Below are positions 49,696 to 58,585 of a stretch of 64,000 nt of DNA, in pieces. Origin of the DNA: an uncultured Bacteroidales bacterium (lineage in GTDB: Bacteria; Bacteroidota; Bacteroidia; Bacteroidales; Paludibacteraceae); the NCBI GenBank assembly GCA_937916355.1, contig CALFTM010000047.1:3946-67945 (forward strand), read 5' to 3'. Made by a program: the position numbers and the translations under genes. The notes under the pieces are model-generated. The model made no database searches. It had not been told where the DNA came from and worked only from the letters and a program-made list of their open reading frames with translations. Every line of letters starts with the position of its first letter. The first letter of the stretch is position 1.

Positions 49696-50484
49696 ATGGG
49701 TCGATTTGATAGACTTCCTGAAGTGACAAAAAATTTTCTAAATGGACTTCCTGAAGTGACAAAAAATCTTCTGATTGTCAACTGTTTGGTTTTTTTTGCG
49801 ACTTTTGCATTGGATATCTCTAATTCGGGTATTGATTTGAATGAATGGCTGGGGTTGCATTATTGGAAGGGTTCTGATTTTCACTTTTATCAGTTCTTCA
49901 CCTATATGTTTATGCACTCTGATTTCTCCCACCTGTTTTTTAATATGTTCTCTTTGTTCATGTTGGGGCATTTGGTGGAGATGTCTTTAGGTTCTAAGTT
50001 TTTCTTGTTGTTCTATCTCATCACGGGTGTGGGGGCAGGATTTTGTCAGGAATTGGCATGGACTTGGGATTTGAGAGGATTTGAAGCGGAGGTTTTGCAG
50101 ATATTGAATGCAGACCCGTCTTTGTCGGAGGGCTTGATGGTGGCTCCGGGAAATGTCGTCTATTCAGTTGATGCTTTGAATGAGTGGAGGACTCAGGAGT
50201 TTTACAACCGCTTTATCACGGTTGGAGCATCTGGTTCGGTCTTCGGGTTGTTGGCCGCCATTGCGATGTTGTACCCTAATTTGCCGATGTATTTGATGTT
50301 TATCCCTATTCCGATAAAGGCAAAGTATATGATGATTGGATATGGTTTGATGGAACTATTCTTGGGCGTGAAGGATTTTCAGGGAGACAATGTGGCGCAT
50401 TTTGCCCATTTGGGAGGCGCATTGTTTGGAGTGTTGCTGATTTTGCTATGGCGAAATAGTACGAAGAGAAACCGTCAATATTGA
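49696..50484 (+). CDS. Rhomboid-family intramembrane serine protease
   Basis: The product has 262 residues with six likely membrane segments. H79 and N83 in FSHLFFNMFSLFMLG and the catalytic Ser179 in VGASGSVFG are conserved. The catalytic His238 is in FAHLGGALFG. Together these form the Ser-His site of rhomboid proteases, which cut other membrane proteins within the membrane. A loop of about 50 residues (125-172) precedes the Ser helix, as is common in this group. The cytoplasmic N-terminus carries a duplicated LPEVTKN (7-13 and 18-24) from a 33-base duplication. A second rhomboid gene starts 23 bases after the stop. The substrate is unknown. Confidence 0.9.
   Translation: MGRFDRLPEVTKNFLNGLPEVTKNLLIVNCLVFFATFALDISNSGIDLNEWLGLHYWKGSDFHFYQFFTYMFMHSDFSHLFFNMFSLFMLGHLVEMSLGSKFFLLFYLITGVGAGFCQELAWTWDLRGFEAEVLQILNADPSLSEGLMVAPGNVVYSVDALNEWRTQEFYNRFITVGASGSVFGLLAAIAMLYPNLPMYLMFIPIPIKAKYMMIGYGLMELFLGVKDFQGDNVAHFAHLGGALFGVLLILLWRNSTKRNRQY
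49712..49767 (+). repeat. 33-base direct duplication in the first rhomboid gene
   Basis: A 23-base segment beginning GACTTCCTGAAG occurs at 49712-49734 and, identical, at 49745-49767. The period is 33 bases, so eleven codons were added in frame. Confidence 0.85.
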
Positions 50485-50507
50485 TAATCGAAAAAAGAAG
50501 AGCAGGA

Positions 50508-51392
50508 ATGTCGTTAAAAAATGATATTATAGATTTGTTCAAGGATGGTTCTTTGTTGAATCGTTTGATTGTTATCAACTTGACCGTTTTTGTGGTTGTC
50601 AATTTGCTCAATGTCATTTCCACTCTATGTGGATTACCTTCAGGGGAGAGGTATTTGATGTTGCCTCTTTCTCCCGGTGTTTTGCTTGTCAGACCATGGA
50701 CACTCTTAACTTATATGTTTGTCCAAACACAATTCGTCCATCTGATTTTTAATCTCTTGGTGCTTTACTGGTTTGGTAAGCTTTTTTTGCTCTTTTTCTC
50801 TCAGAAGGATTTAGTGGGCGTTTATATTTTTGGCGGACTTTTTGGCGGACTTTTCTCCATTACGCTCTATAATTTGATTCCTTATTACAGTCAACTGATC
50901 TATAACACCGAATCTTATCTTTTAGGTGCGTCTGCCGCGGTGATGGCCATCGTGGTGGCTACGGCTGTGATGTCACCTGATTATCGTTTGCGGCTTGTCT
51001 TGATTGGGGAGGTGAAAATCTCTTGGCTCGCATTAGCTTATGTCTTGTTGAGTTTGTTGCAGATTGTCTCTTCTAATGCAGTCGGGGAGTTGTCGCACCT
51101 CGGTGGAGCATTGGCAGGTTTTCTGTTTACTTATTGCTATAAAAAAGGAACGAATATTGTTAGTTGGGTGGGGGCGACACTTGATTGGTTCTCTAACTTG
51201 ATGAAAGGTAATTGGAACAGGACGCACAAAATGAAAGTGACCTACAATGACGTGAGAAATCAAACCGACTATCAGTATAATGCAAGTAAAAAAGCTCATG
51301 AGGAAAATGTGGATCGCATCCTTGAAAAGATAAAGCAAAGTGGTTATGATTCTTTGTCGGAAGAGGAGCGGAAGGAGTTGTTTAAAAAATAA
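50508..51392 (+). CDS. Rhomboid-family protein with C-terminal DUF6576-like tail
   Basis: The product has 294 residues from ATG 50508; a TTG at 50481 overlaps the upstream stop and is unlikely. It has six likely membrane segments. The catalytic Ser142 is in LLGASAAVMA and the His197 in GELSHLGGALAG, so it should be active. H78 and N82 (HLIFN) are also present. The cytoplasmic tail (about 215-294) ends with VDRILEKIKQSGYDSLSEEERKELFKK, the pattern of the short DUF6576 domain often fused to Bacteroidota rhomboids. It is the second of two adjacent rhomboid genes that differ clearly in sequence, so the pair may be an old duplication. The receptor gene starts 3 bases after it. Confidence 0.88.
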   Translation: MSLKNDIIDLFKDGSLLNRLIVINLTVFVVVNLLNVISTLCGLPSGERYLMLPLSPGVLLVRPWTLLTYMFVQTQFVHLIFNLLVLYWFGKLFLLFFSQKDLVGVYIFGGLFGGLFSITLYNLIPYYSQLIYNTESYLLGASAAVMAIVVATAVMSPDYRLRLVLIGEVKISWLALAYVLLSLLQIVSSNAVGELSHLGGALAGFLFTYCYKKGTNIVSWVGATLDWFSNLMKGNWNRTHKMKVTYNDVRNQTDYQYNASKKAHEENVDRILEKIKQSGYDSLSEEERKELFKK

Positions 51393-51395
51393 GTA

Positions 51396-53357
51396 GTGTA
51401 TAGGTTCTTTTTTGTCATATTGTGTATTGTTTTTTTGAATGACGCTCTTTCTCAGGAGACCACCCGTATGTTAGAAGAGGTAAAAGTGGAAGAGGAACGC
51501 ACCATTGGGTCGGATTCTTATTCTACTGTGAATGAATGGGTTGTTCCAAAGGGAGTGACTGAACAGATGGAAAACGGTTCTTTGTCGGATTTGATCGGGC
51601 GATTGACTCCTGTTTTTGTAAAAGAGGCAGGGAACGGCATGATGTCGACCATCTCTCTTCGTGGCGCATCGGCTTCTCATACCAATGTTAATTGGGAAGG
51701 GGTGCGCATCAATTCCAAAACGATGGGGCAGGTTGATTTCAATCAGTTGCCGGTGTTTTTTTTCGATAATGTGGTTGTTGCACCGGGGGCTTCAAGTGCG
51801 GTGTATGGAAATGGTTCGATCGGAGGGACTGTCGCATTGACCAGCCAGCGATGTTTTTCAGACACTTTTGCACTGCAACTGCATTCTGCTTATGGTTCAA
51901 ATAACATTTTTTTTGAAGGAATGAAATTGTTGATGGCGGAGAAAAATCTTCATTCGCACACCGCAATGTTTTTCAGAAAATCAGATAACGATTTCAAATT
52001 TGAATATAGAGGTGACGAGTTGAGGCAAAAAAATGCTGCGTTTCGTGATTTCGGAATTGTTGAGGATTTGTCGATTAGAATGGGCGAACGTCAGATTTTG
52101 TCGGGGCATCTGTGGCTGACCAACTATGACAGGGAAATTCAACCAATGATGCAGTTGAACGACGACTCTTCTAAGTATGAAGGAATATCCAACCATACTT
52201 CTCGAATATTGGTCCAGTATGCGAATTATGCTCCTTTCGAGTGGAAAATCAAGGCTGGTTGGATGTCTGATAAACAGACCTATGAAGAGGAGATCATAAA
52301 GACGACGGAGTTGATCGGGCAGACATCGGTGGAGCGTAAATGGAGAATCTCCGACTCATTACAAATCAATGCCAAATTAGGCTATGAAATGTCCGCCGTG
52401 TTTCCCAACGTTGATGCTTATCTTGAAAATAAGAGAGAGTTGCACCATTCGGTCTATCTGTTGTCGAATTTTGAATTTTTAAAAAGATGGCGTTTGACGG
52501 CAAATTTGCGTAAAACGTTTGTGACAGATGTGAATGTGCCGTTCTCTCCGTCTGGAGGAGTCTTTTTCGATGCTTTGAAAAAAACAGGACACCAGCTGAC
52601 GATTGGTGCGGTGGCTTCTCGTAACGTAAACATCCCAACTCTCAATGATAAGTATTGGGGAAAACGTTCGGCTCACGATTTGCGAGTAGAAAAAGGGTTG
52701 AATGTTGAGGCAAACATAAAATATAAGTTGAGAGTGAAACGTTATGAATTAGATGCCCAATCATCTTTCTACAGAAATGATGTGAAAGATTGGATATTAT
52801 GGTTGCCACGAGGGAATGTGTGGAAACCGACAAATGTTGATCGTGTTGCTGCCAAAGGAGTGGATGTGAGAGTGGAGCAGAATGCTCATTTGGGACGGGT
52901 GTCGCTCTCTTTGCTCGTGGGGTATGCTTGTAACCGGACTGAAGTGGAGGAGGGGTTCGCTGAAATGAAGGCGTTTGAAGGAAAGCAGATTGCATTTCTG
53001 CCTCAGCACTCTTTTTCTGCAACGTTGTCGGGAAAGGTGGCTGGTTTTCAATGCTCCTTTACTTCAAAGTGGGTCGGGGAGCGTCATGCGTCGGATGTTT
53101 TTGATGTCCTACAGCCATATTTTCTTTTGAATGGCGTGGCGGATTACGAATGGGTTTTCTATTCAAAAAAGAGGGCTGTCGCCTTCTTGTTGGATGCAGG
53201 AGTGCAGGTGAACAATATAACGGGATGCCGATACGAAGTGATGCCTTACCGGGCGATGCCTTTACAAAATTTTCTCGTCTTCCTGAAATTGAAACTGCAT
53301 AGAATGAAAAGTGGTTCGCCATTTTTTAATTCAAAAGAAGAAATTTCGAGTGATTGA
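51396..53357 (+). CDS. TonB-dependent outer-membrane receptor (BtuB-like)
   Basis: The product has 653 residues. Residues 1-19 form a signal peptide (FFFVILCIVFLNDALS, cleavage before QET). The start is GTG; no ATG is available before the signal. The plug domain (about 45-155) has LSDLIGRLTPVFVKEAGNGM, ISLRGASASHTNVNWEGVRIN, LPVFFFDNVVVAPGASSAVYG and GSIGGTVALTS, which are typical. The rest is a 22-strand barrel with alternating polar and aromatic residues. No carboxypeptidase-like N-terminal domain is seen, so it is not SusC-type. These receptors bring in cobalamin, siderophores or similar molecules with energy from TonB. The gene follows the rhomboids directly. The substrate is unknown; an iron or cobalamin compound is a reasonable guess. 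Confidence 0.88.
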   Translation: MYRFFFVILCIVFLNDALSQETTRMLEEVKVEEERTIGSDSYSTVNEWVVPKGVTEQMENGSLSDLIGRLTPVFVKEAGNGMMSTISLRGASASHTNVNWEGVRINSKTMGQVDFNQLPVFFFDNVVVAPGASSAVYGNGSIGGTVALTSQRCFSDTFALQLHSAYGSNNIFFEGMKLLMAEKNLHSHTAMFFRKSDNDFKFEYRGDELRQKNAAFRDFGIVEDLSIRMGERQILSGHLWLTNYDREIQPMMQLNDDSSKYEGISNHTSRILVQYANYAPFEWKIKAGWMSDKQTYEEEIIKTTELIGQTSVERKWRISDSLQINAKLGYEMSAVFPNVDAYLENKRELHHSVYLLSNFEFLKRWRLTANLRKTFVTDVNVPFSPSGGVFFDALKKTGHQLTIGAVASRNVNIPTLNDKYWGKRSAHDLRVEKGLNVEANIKYKLRVKRYELDAQSSFYRNDVKDWILWLPRGNVWKPTNVDRVAAKGVDVRVEQNAHLGRVSLSLLVGYACNRTEVEEGFAEMKAFEGKQIAFLPQHSFSATLSGKVAGFQCSFTSKWVGERHASDVFDVLQPYFLLNGVADYEWVFYSKKRAVAFLLDAGVQVNNITGCRYEVMPYRAMPLQNFLVFLKLKLHRMKSGSPFFNSKEEISSD

Positions 53358-53402
53358 TAAAAGAGAGTGCGTAAAAACCGATTTTTTTCGCCTAAAAAGC
53401 CG

Positions 53403-53410
53403 TATATTTG
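53403..53410 (+). promoter_or_regulatory. -7 element of porW-porX
   Basis: TATATTTG is an exact match to TAnnTTTG, 17 bases before the ATG of porW, so the leader is very short. The -33 region is only a run of Ts. Confidence 0.55.
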
Positions 53411-53426
53411 TGCAAATTAGAATTTT

Positions 53427-56400
53427 ATGAAAAAAAATAGATATTCAGACCTTTTTTTAGTCTTGATTTTGTCGATTGTGACACTCGTTTTTGCGGGTTG
53501 TGACATGAAGAAGAACACTGCTTTTAACAGAAAGTATCAGGCATTGAATACACGGTTCAATGTTTACTATAATGCGAATGAGTCTTTTAAAAAGGGATGT
53601 GCAAAAGTTGATGAGAGTTATTCTCCCGACTATTCTCGGGTGATTCCGATATTTGCCGTGAGCGACAAGTCGACAAAAGGTGCGGCGACCGGAGATATGA
53701 GTCGAACGATAGAAAAGTGCGAGTTGGCGATTCAGGAACGCTCTATGCAAAAAAAACCAAAGAAGAAGTATGAGAAGATGCGCGACCCAGCTTATGTCTC
53801 TTTTTATAATCAGGAAGAGTTCAATTCGTACATGGATGAGGTGTGGATGTTGTTGGGAAAAGCGAAATATTTCTCCAATGACTATCTGGCTGCTTCTGCT
53901 ACATTCTCTTATGTGATTAAACATTTTTCTCATGATAAAAAACTGGTGCTTCAAGCTTCTATATGGCGAGCTCGTGCGTTGAAGGAGATGGATTGGCTTT
54001 ATGAGGCGGATGAGCTGATGGGGAAAATTGATGTAGAGACTTTGCCTTATGATGTGGAGAATCTCTATTATAGTACGATGGCGGATTTGAAGATGGCGCA
54101 TAATGATTATGCTGCTGCTTTGCCTCTCTTGTTGAAAGCTGTGCCCACAGAAAAGGATCGCTTGCAGCGGACAAGAATGAATTTCGCCATTGCGCAGATC
54201 TACCGTTTAATGGGTAAAAATGATCAGGCATTCCTCTATTTTGAGGAGGTCATCAAAGCAAATCCTAATTATCAGATGACATTCAACGCCAATATCCTTC
54301 AGACGGAGGTCGCAGAGAATGCTTCGGAAGAGAGTATGATAAAGCGTTTGCAGAAAATGGCAAAGAATCGTAACAATGCGGAATATCTGGATCAGATATA
54401 CTACGCCATGGGTAATGTCTACCTGTCGAAAAAGGATACGGCAACCGCTATGGCGCATTATCAGATCTCTGCCGATACGAGCGTCCGAAATGGTTTGGAA
54501 AAGGCGCGAACGCTCATAACTATGGGTGACATCTATTATGGAAATCAGAATTATGAAAAGGCTCAGCCCTGTTTCTCTGAAGCCAATTCGATTATCGACC
54601 AAAAGCATGATGAATATGAAAGGGTCTCTCGCTTGGCTGAGGTGTTGGACGAACTTGTGCGAGACCAAACTACGGTCTTGTTGCAAGATAGTTTGTTGGC
54701 TCTTTCTGTCGCACCTAAGGGTGAATTGTCGGCGGCGATCAATCGTGTGATTGCCAAAGTGTATGAAGAGGAGCGTCTCGAACGTGAGCGGTTGGCTCGT
54801 GAACGAGAAGAGGAGCGTCTGTTAGAACTGGAAATCGACAATATGGCAGTAATGGATAGTCGTGCGTTGGGAATGGAGCAGGCTTCGACATGGTATTTCT
54901 ACAATAAGGCAACTGTTGATAAGGGTAAATTGGAGTTCCGTAAGAAATTCGGTCAAAGACGTTTGGAGGATAATTGGAACCGTAGAAATAAAAATATCAT
55001 GGTCTTTGCGGAGGAGAGTCTGGCTGAAAAGTTTGGATTGGATTCTATGGAGTTTACACCAGATGCTATGGGGACTGTCGGTGGAGGAGATGGACAGCTT
55101 GCGTTGGGTGATCCTAATTTGAAAAAGCCTGAGTATTATCTGATGCAGATTCCTTTCGAGGAGGCGCAAAAGACGGTGGCGCACGAACAGTTGTCCGGTT
55201 CCCTATTCAATATGGCGGTAGTCTACGAAGAGAAATTGGGTGATTATCCAAAGGCTTTGGAGACATACGAGGAGTTTATCAGAAGATACCCGAAAGACCC
55301 TCGTGCGGCAGATGCCTATTATTGTTGCTACCGAATCTCAGGAAAAATGTCGGACGAAGCAATGATGGAAAAGTATAGGAATAGTCTGGTTGAGGCATAT
55401 CCAGATAGCAAATATTCAAAAATTTTGTCAAATAAGGATTATCGAAGTCGCTTAGAGAAAATGCAGATTGAGCAGGATTCTATTTATGCGAAGACCTACG
55501 CAGCCTATTTGAATGGCGATTTTGCGACTGTTGCGGAGAATGCAAATTATATGGAGAAGAACTATCCGGTTTCAAGTTTGATTCCGAAATTTATGTTGCT
55601 CAACTCATTGAGTCTTGGAAAGACGATGGGTAAGGATACTTTTGCGGCTTCGTTGAATCAGTTGTTGGAACGTTTCCCATCGTCGGATGTCTCTCCGATG
55701 GCAAAGGATATTCTTGCATTGATTAGTCAAGGGAACGTTCCTTCTGAAGGGGCAACAACCAGTAACTTGATGTCGTTGAGAGAAGAGGTGCAGCAGAAAG
55801 AGGCAGAGGCAAGCGGAGTGGTCGCATCTCATGGATTTGTCGTTAATTATCAAACCCCATATTTGTTTAAACTATATACGGATACTGCAAAGGTTGATCA
55901 GAACAAGCTTTTGTATGAAACTGCGATGTACAATTTCACGAAGTTCTTAATCAAGGATTTTGACATTCAGGTGAAGCAAGGTGTCTTGACGGTTACCAAT
56001 TTGGACAATTACGACGAGGCGTTGTGGTACATCAATGGTGTGATTGCTGACGATGGAATCCAGAAACTCCTTTCCGGTACTCAATACAAGTATTTGTTGA
56101 TCTCTCAAGATAATTTCGATTTGATAGGGAAAGGTTATACGATAGAACAGTATGAGCAGTTCTACAAAGATAGTATTATGAGTAGAAAACGTAATAATAA
56201 CGTGGCAGTTCAACTGGTGGGAGAGGAGAAGGAAATAGAAGAGATCACTAAAGAACAGAAGTTGGAGGTCAAAGAAGGGGATAATCTCAATGGAGCAACC
56301 TTCTCCGTGCCTTCTCAAAATGCAGAGGGGGACACTACTTCAAAGTCTGTAACTCCTGAAGGAACACGAAATGAACAGGAGGAAATGAGACAATCCACAC

Positions 56401-56933
56401 CTCCTGTAAGTCCGGTGGAGACCTACAAGGATACTTTGCCTCAAACAAGTGTCGGTTCGGGACAGACGACTCCCGCAGATGCAAAGAAAGAAGAGATGGT
56501 GAAAAACGAGGAGCAAAAGAAACAGGAGAAGTCAAAGAAACCTCAAAAAAAATATAAGGGGCTCTACACTTATGATGCTTCTGCAGAACATATCTTTGCG
56601 ATATTGGTTCCATCGGGAGGTGCTGATGCGGAAAAGGTGTTGAACGAGTTGAATAAATATAATTCCACAAATCATGCCCTGCTGAATTTGAAGGTGATAG
56701 AGAATGGAAGTGACAAGTTTCCTCAGATATTTGTGATTGGGCCGTTCCCGGGAGCGCAATTGGGTCTTTCTTATATGAAGCAATTGGTGAAGAGTGCGGA
56801 GGTGAAGTCCTCTTTCGGTTCTGTCCCATATCGAAATATTGTGATTTCGAAGGAGAATTATGAAGTGTTGAGGAATACGGGTAACCTTGCCGTTTATATG
56901 GAATTGTATAAACGATTATATTTGGGGCGTTAA
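53427..56933 (+). CDS. porW: T9SS-associated TPR lipoprotein PorW/SprE
   Basis: The product has 1,168 residues. The lipoprotein signal ends VFAGC (C25). The next residues (NTAFNRKYQALNTRFNVYYNANESFKKG) are the usual opening of PorW/SprE. TPR-type helices run through about 130-420 (for example WMLLGKAKYFSNDYLAASATF, IYYAMGNVYLSKKDTATAMAHY). An acidic/basic coiled coil (EEERLERERLAREREEERL, about 455-475) follows, then more TPRs (610-680) and a Pro/Glu/Lys-rich segment (970-1040). The C-terminal end has two repeated small domains (YKYLLISQDNFDLIGKGYTIEQYEQFYKD, and FGSVPYRNIVISKENYEVLRN). PorW is needed for T9SS secretion and gliding. porX lies 28 bases downstream, so the two are probably one operon. 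Confidence 0.88.
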   Translation: MKKNRYSDLFLVLILSIVTLVFAGCDMKKNTAFNRKYQALNTRFNVYYNANESFKKGCAKVDESYSPDYSRVIPIFAVSDKSTKGAATGDMSRTIEKCELAIQERSMQKKPKKKYEKMRDPAYVSFYNQEEFNSYMDEVWMLLGKAKYFSNDYLAASATFSYVIKHFSHDKKLVLQASIWRARALKEMDWLYEADELMGKIDVETLPYDVENLYYSTMADLKMAHNDYAAALPLLLKAVPTEKDRLQRTRMNFAIAQIYRLMGKNDQAFLYFEEVIKANPNYQMTFNANILQTEVAENASEESMIKRLQKMAKNRNNAEYLDQIYYAMGNVYLSKKDTATAMAHYQISADTSVRNGLEKARTLITMGDIYYGNQNYEKAQPCFSEANSIIDQKHDEYERVSRLAEVLDELVRDQTTVLLQDSLLALSVAPKGELSAAINRVIAKVYEEERLERERLAREREEERLLELEIDNMAVMDSRALGMEQASTWYFYNKATVDKGKLEFRKKFGQRRLEDNWNRRNKNIMVFAEESLAEKFGLDSMEFTPDAMGTVGGGDGQLALGDPNLKKPEYYLMQIPFEEAQKTVAHEQLSGSLFNMAVVYEEKLGDYPKALETYEEFIRRYPKDPRAADAYYCCYRISGKMSDEAMMEKYRNSLVEAYPDSKYSKILSNKDYRSRLEKMQIEQDSIYAKTYAAYLNGDFATVAENANYMEKNYPVSSLIPKFMLLNSLSLGKTMGKDTFAASLNQLLERFPSSDVSPMAKDILALISQGNVPSEGATTSNLMSLREEVQQKEAEASGVVASHGFVVNYQTPYLFKLYTDTAKVDQNKLLYETAMYNFTKFLIKDFDIQVKQGVLTVTNLDNYDEALWYINGVIADDGIQKLLSGTQYKYLLISQDNFDLIGKGYTIEQYEQFYKDSIMSRKRNNNVAVQLVGEEKEIEEITKEQKLEVKEGDNLNGATFSVPSQNAEGDTTSKSVTPEGTRNEQEEMRQSTPPVSPVETYKDTLPQTSVGSGQTTPADAKKEEMVKNEEQKKQEKSKKPQKKYKGLYTYDASAEHIFAILVPSGGADAEKVLNELNKYNSTNHALLNLKVIENGSDKFPQIFVIGPFPGAQLGLSYMKQLVKSAEVKSSFGSVPYRNIVISKENYEVLRNTGNLAVYMELYKRLYLGR

Positions 56934-56946
56934 AATTTAATTTTTT

Positions 56947-56955
56947 AAAGGAGGG
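56947..56955 (+). promoter_or_regulatory. Strong Shine-Dalgarno sequence of porX
   Basis: AAAGGAGGG lies 6 bases before ATG 56962. It is a near-perfect Shine-Dalgarno site, rare among the genes of this window. It selects ATG 56962 over the TTG at 56956. Confidence 0.7.
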
Positions 56956-56961
56956 TTGGTT

Positions 56962-58515
56962 ATGAGCGAAAAAAATGGTCGAATTTTATGGGCAGACGAC
57001 GAAATAGATATGCTTAAAGCCCATGTTCTGTTTTTGGAGAGTAAGGGTTATGAGGTGGTTTGCGCCACCAACGGACAAGATGCTGTTCAGGCTTCTGCGG
57101 AGCAACATTTCGATATTATATTCTTAGATGAGAACATGCCCGGTTTGAGTGGATTGGAGACTCTCTCCATGATAAAAGAGAGAGACGCATTAGTACCTAT
57201 CGTGATGATCACGAAAAGTGAGGAAGAGAACCTGATGACTCAGGCTATCGGAAAAAAAATTGCGGACTACCTCATCAAGCCGGTAAATCCTCATCAGATT
57301 CTTCTTTGCTTAAAAAAGAATTTGAATAAGAAGGAGATTATCTCTACTACTACTACAGATGGTTATCGTTCGGAGTTCGGGCGTATCGGCATGCAAATAA
57401 ATGATTCCTTCTCGATTGATGATTGGATGGAAGTCTACAAAAAACTAATCTATTGGGAGTTGGAGTTGGAACAGACCGAGCATCAGATGTCAGAAATGCT
57501 GAAAATGCAAAAAGATGAAGCGAACTCCACATTCGTGAAATTCATAAAAAAACATTACGAGGATTGGTTTAAAGAGGGGGCTGAGCGGCCATTTATGAGT
57601 CAGGATGTCTTCAAGAAGAAGATATTCCCTTTGCTGGATAATGGAGAGAAGATATTTTTTGTCGTTTTCGATAATTTCCGTTTCGACCAATGGAGAGTGG
57701 TGAGGGAGTTGCTACATGGCGATTTTGTGGTGGAAGAAGAGGAGGTTTGTTGTTCAATTTTACCTACTGCGACGCAATATGCCAGAAATACAATCTTTTC
57801 AGGTTTGTTGCCTCTGCAAATAAAGAATATGTTCCCTCAATATTGGGTGGAAGAGGCAGACGAGGAGGGAAAGAACAATTATGAGGCAGAATTGATTCAG
57901 ACACAATTGGATCGTTATCGGAAAAAATATGCTTTCTCATACCATAAAATCAATGATTCATTGGCTTGCGAAAAACTGATTTCAGATTTTCCGAAGTATT
58001 CGCAGAATCCGCTGAATGTGGTGGTATTTAATTTTGTGGATATGCTTTCTCATGCAAGAACTGAATCAAAAATGATCAGGGAGTTGGCTTCAACAGAAGC
58101 TGCTTATCGTTCTCTGACAAAGTCTTGGTTCCAACATTCTCCTATTGAGGAGTTTTTCAAATTACTTTCGCAAAAGGGGATAAAGGTTGTGATTACCACC
58201 GATCATGGTTCTATACGAGTCGACAAGGCGATAAAGGTTGTTGGGGATAGGAACACCAATACTAATCTGCGTTACAAGGTAGGGAAGAATTTGGATTACA
58301 ATAAAAAGGAGGTTTTTGAAATTAAACAACCAGAAAGGGTGGGGTTGCCTTCTCCTAATGTTAGTTCGACCTACATTTTCGCTTGTAATGATGATTTCTT
58401 GGCATATCCGAATAACTACAATTATTATGTCCAATATTATAAGGACACATTCCAGCATGGCGGAATCTCTATGGAAGAGATGTTTGTGCCGATGGTGACA
58501 ATGCGAGGTAAATAA
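56962..58515 (+). CDS. porX: T9SS response regulator PorX (receiver plus PglZ domain)
   Basis: The product has 517 residues from ATG 56962. The receiver domain (1-120) has the acidic pair D12/D13, the phospho-acceptor D56 in IIFLDENMPG, and K85 in MITKSEE. The PglZ domain (about 200-517) belongs to the alkaline phosphatase superfamily, with FVVFDNFRFDQWR, CCSILPTATQYARNTIF, VVVFNFVDMLSHAR and ITTDHGSIRV. In Porphyromonas, PorX works with the kinase PorY and binds the T9SS motor protein PorL and a sigma factor, and so controls T9SS genes. Its PglZ domain acts as a phosphodiesterase in reported work. The gene pairs with porW upstream. It has an unusually strong Shine-Dalgarno site. Confidence 0.92.
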   Translation: MSEKNGRILWADDEIDMLKAHVLFLESKGYEVVCATNGQDAVQASAEQHFDIIFLDENMPGLSGLETLSMIKERDALVPIVMITKSEEENLMTQAIGKKIADYLIKPVNPHQILLCLKKNLNKKEIISTTTTDGYRSEFGRIGMQINDSFSIDDWMEVYKKLIYWELELEQTEHQMSEMLKMQKDEANSTFVKFIKKHYEDWFKEGAERPFMSQDVFKKKIFPLLDNGEKIFFVVFDNFRFDQWRVVRELLHGDFVVEEEEVCCSILPTATQYARNTIFSGLLPLQIKNMFPQYWVEEADEEGKNNYEAELIQTQLDRYRKKYAFSYHKINDSLACEKLISDFPKYSQNPLNVVVFNFVDMLSHARTESKMIRELASTEAAYRSLTKSWFQHSPIEEFFKLLSQKGIKVVITTDHGSIRVDKAIKVVGDRNTNTNLRYKVGKNLDYNKKEVFEIKQPERVGLPSPNVSSTYIFACNDDFLAYPNNYNYYVQYYKDTFQHGGISMEEMFVPMVTMRGK

Positions 58516-58530
58516 TGTAGGTCGTTTAAA

Positions 58531-58575
58531 ATAAAAAAGGAGCGTGAAAGGTTGGTTTCATGCTCCTTTTGATTT
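58531..58575. terminator. Bidirectional terminator between porX and lon
   Basis: A 15-bp stem, AAAAGGAGCGTGAAA (58535-58549) with TTTCATGCTCCTTTT (58556-58570), with one G-U pair. A-rich and T-rich flanks serve both converging genes. Confidence 0.88.
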
Positions 58576-58585
58576 TTAGTCTCAG

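Noticed and set aside
53457..54231. Minus-strand ORFs (up to 214 codons) inside porW
   Set aside because: They are shadows of the porW frame without start signals or recognisable domains.
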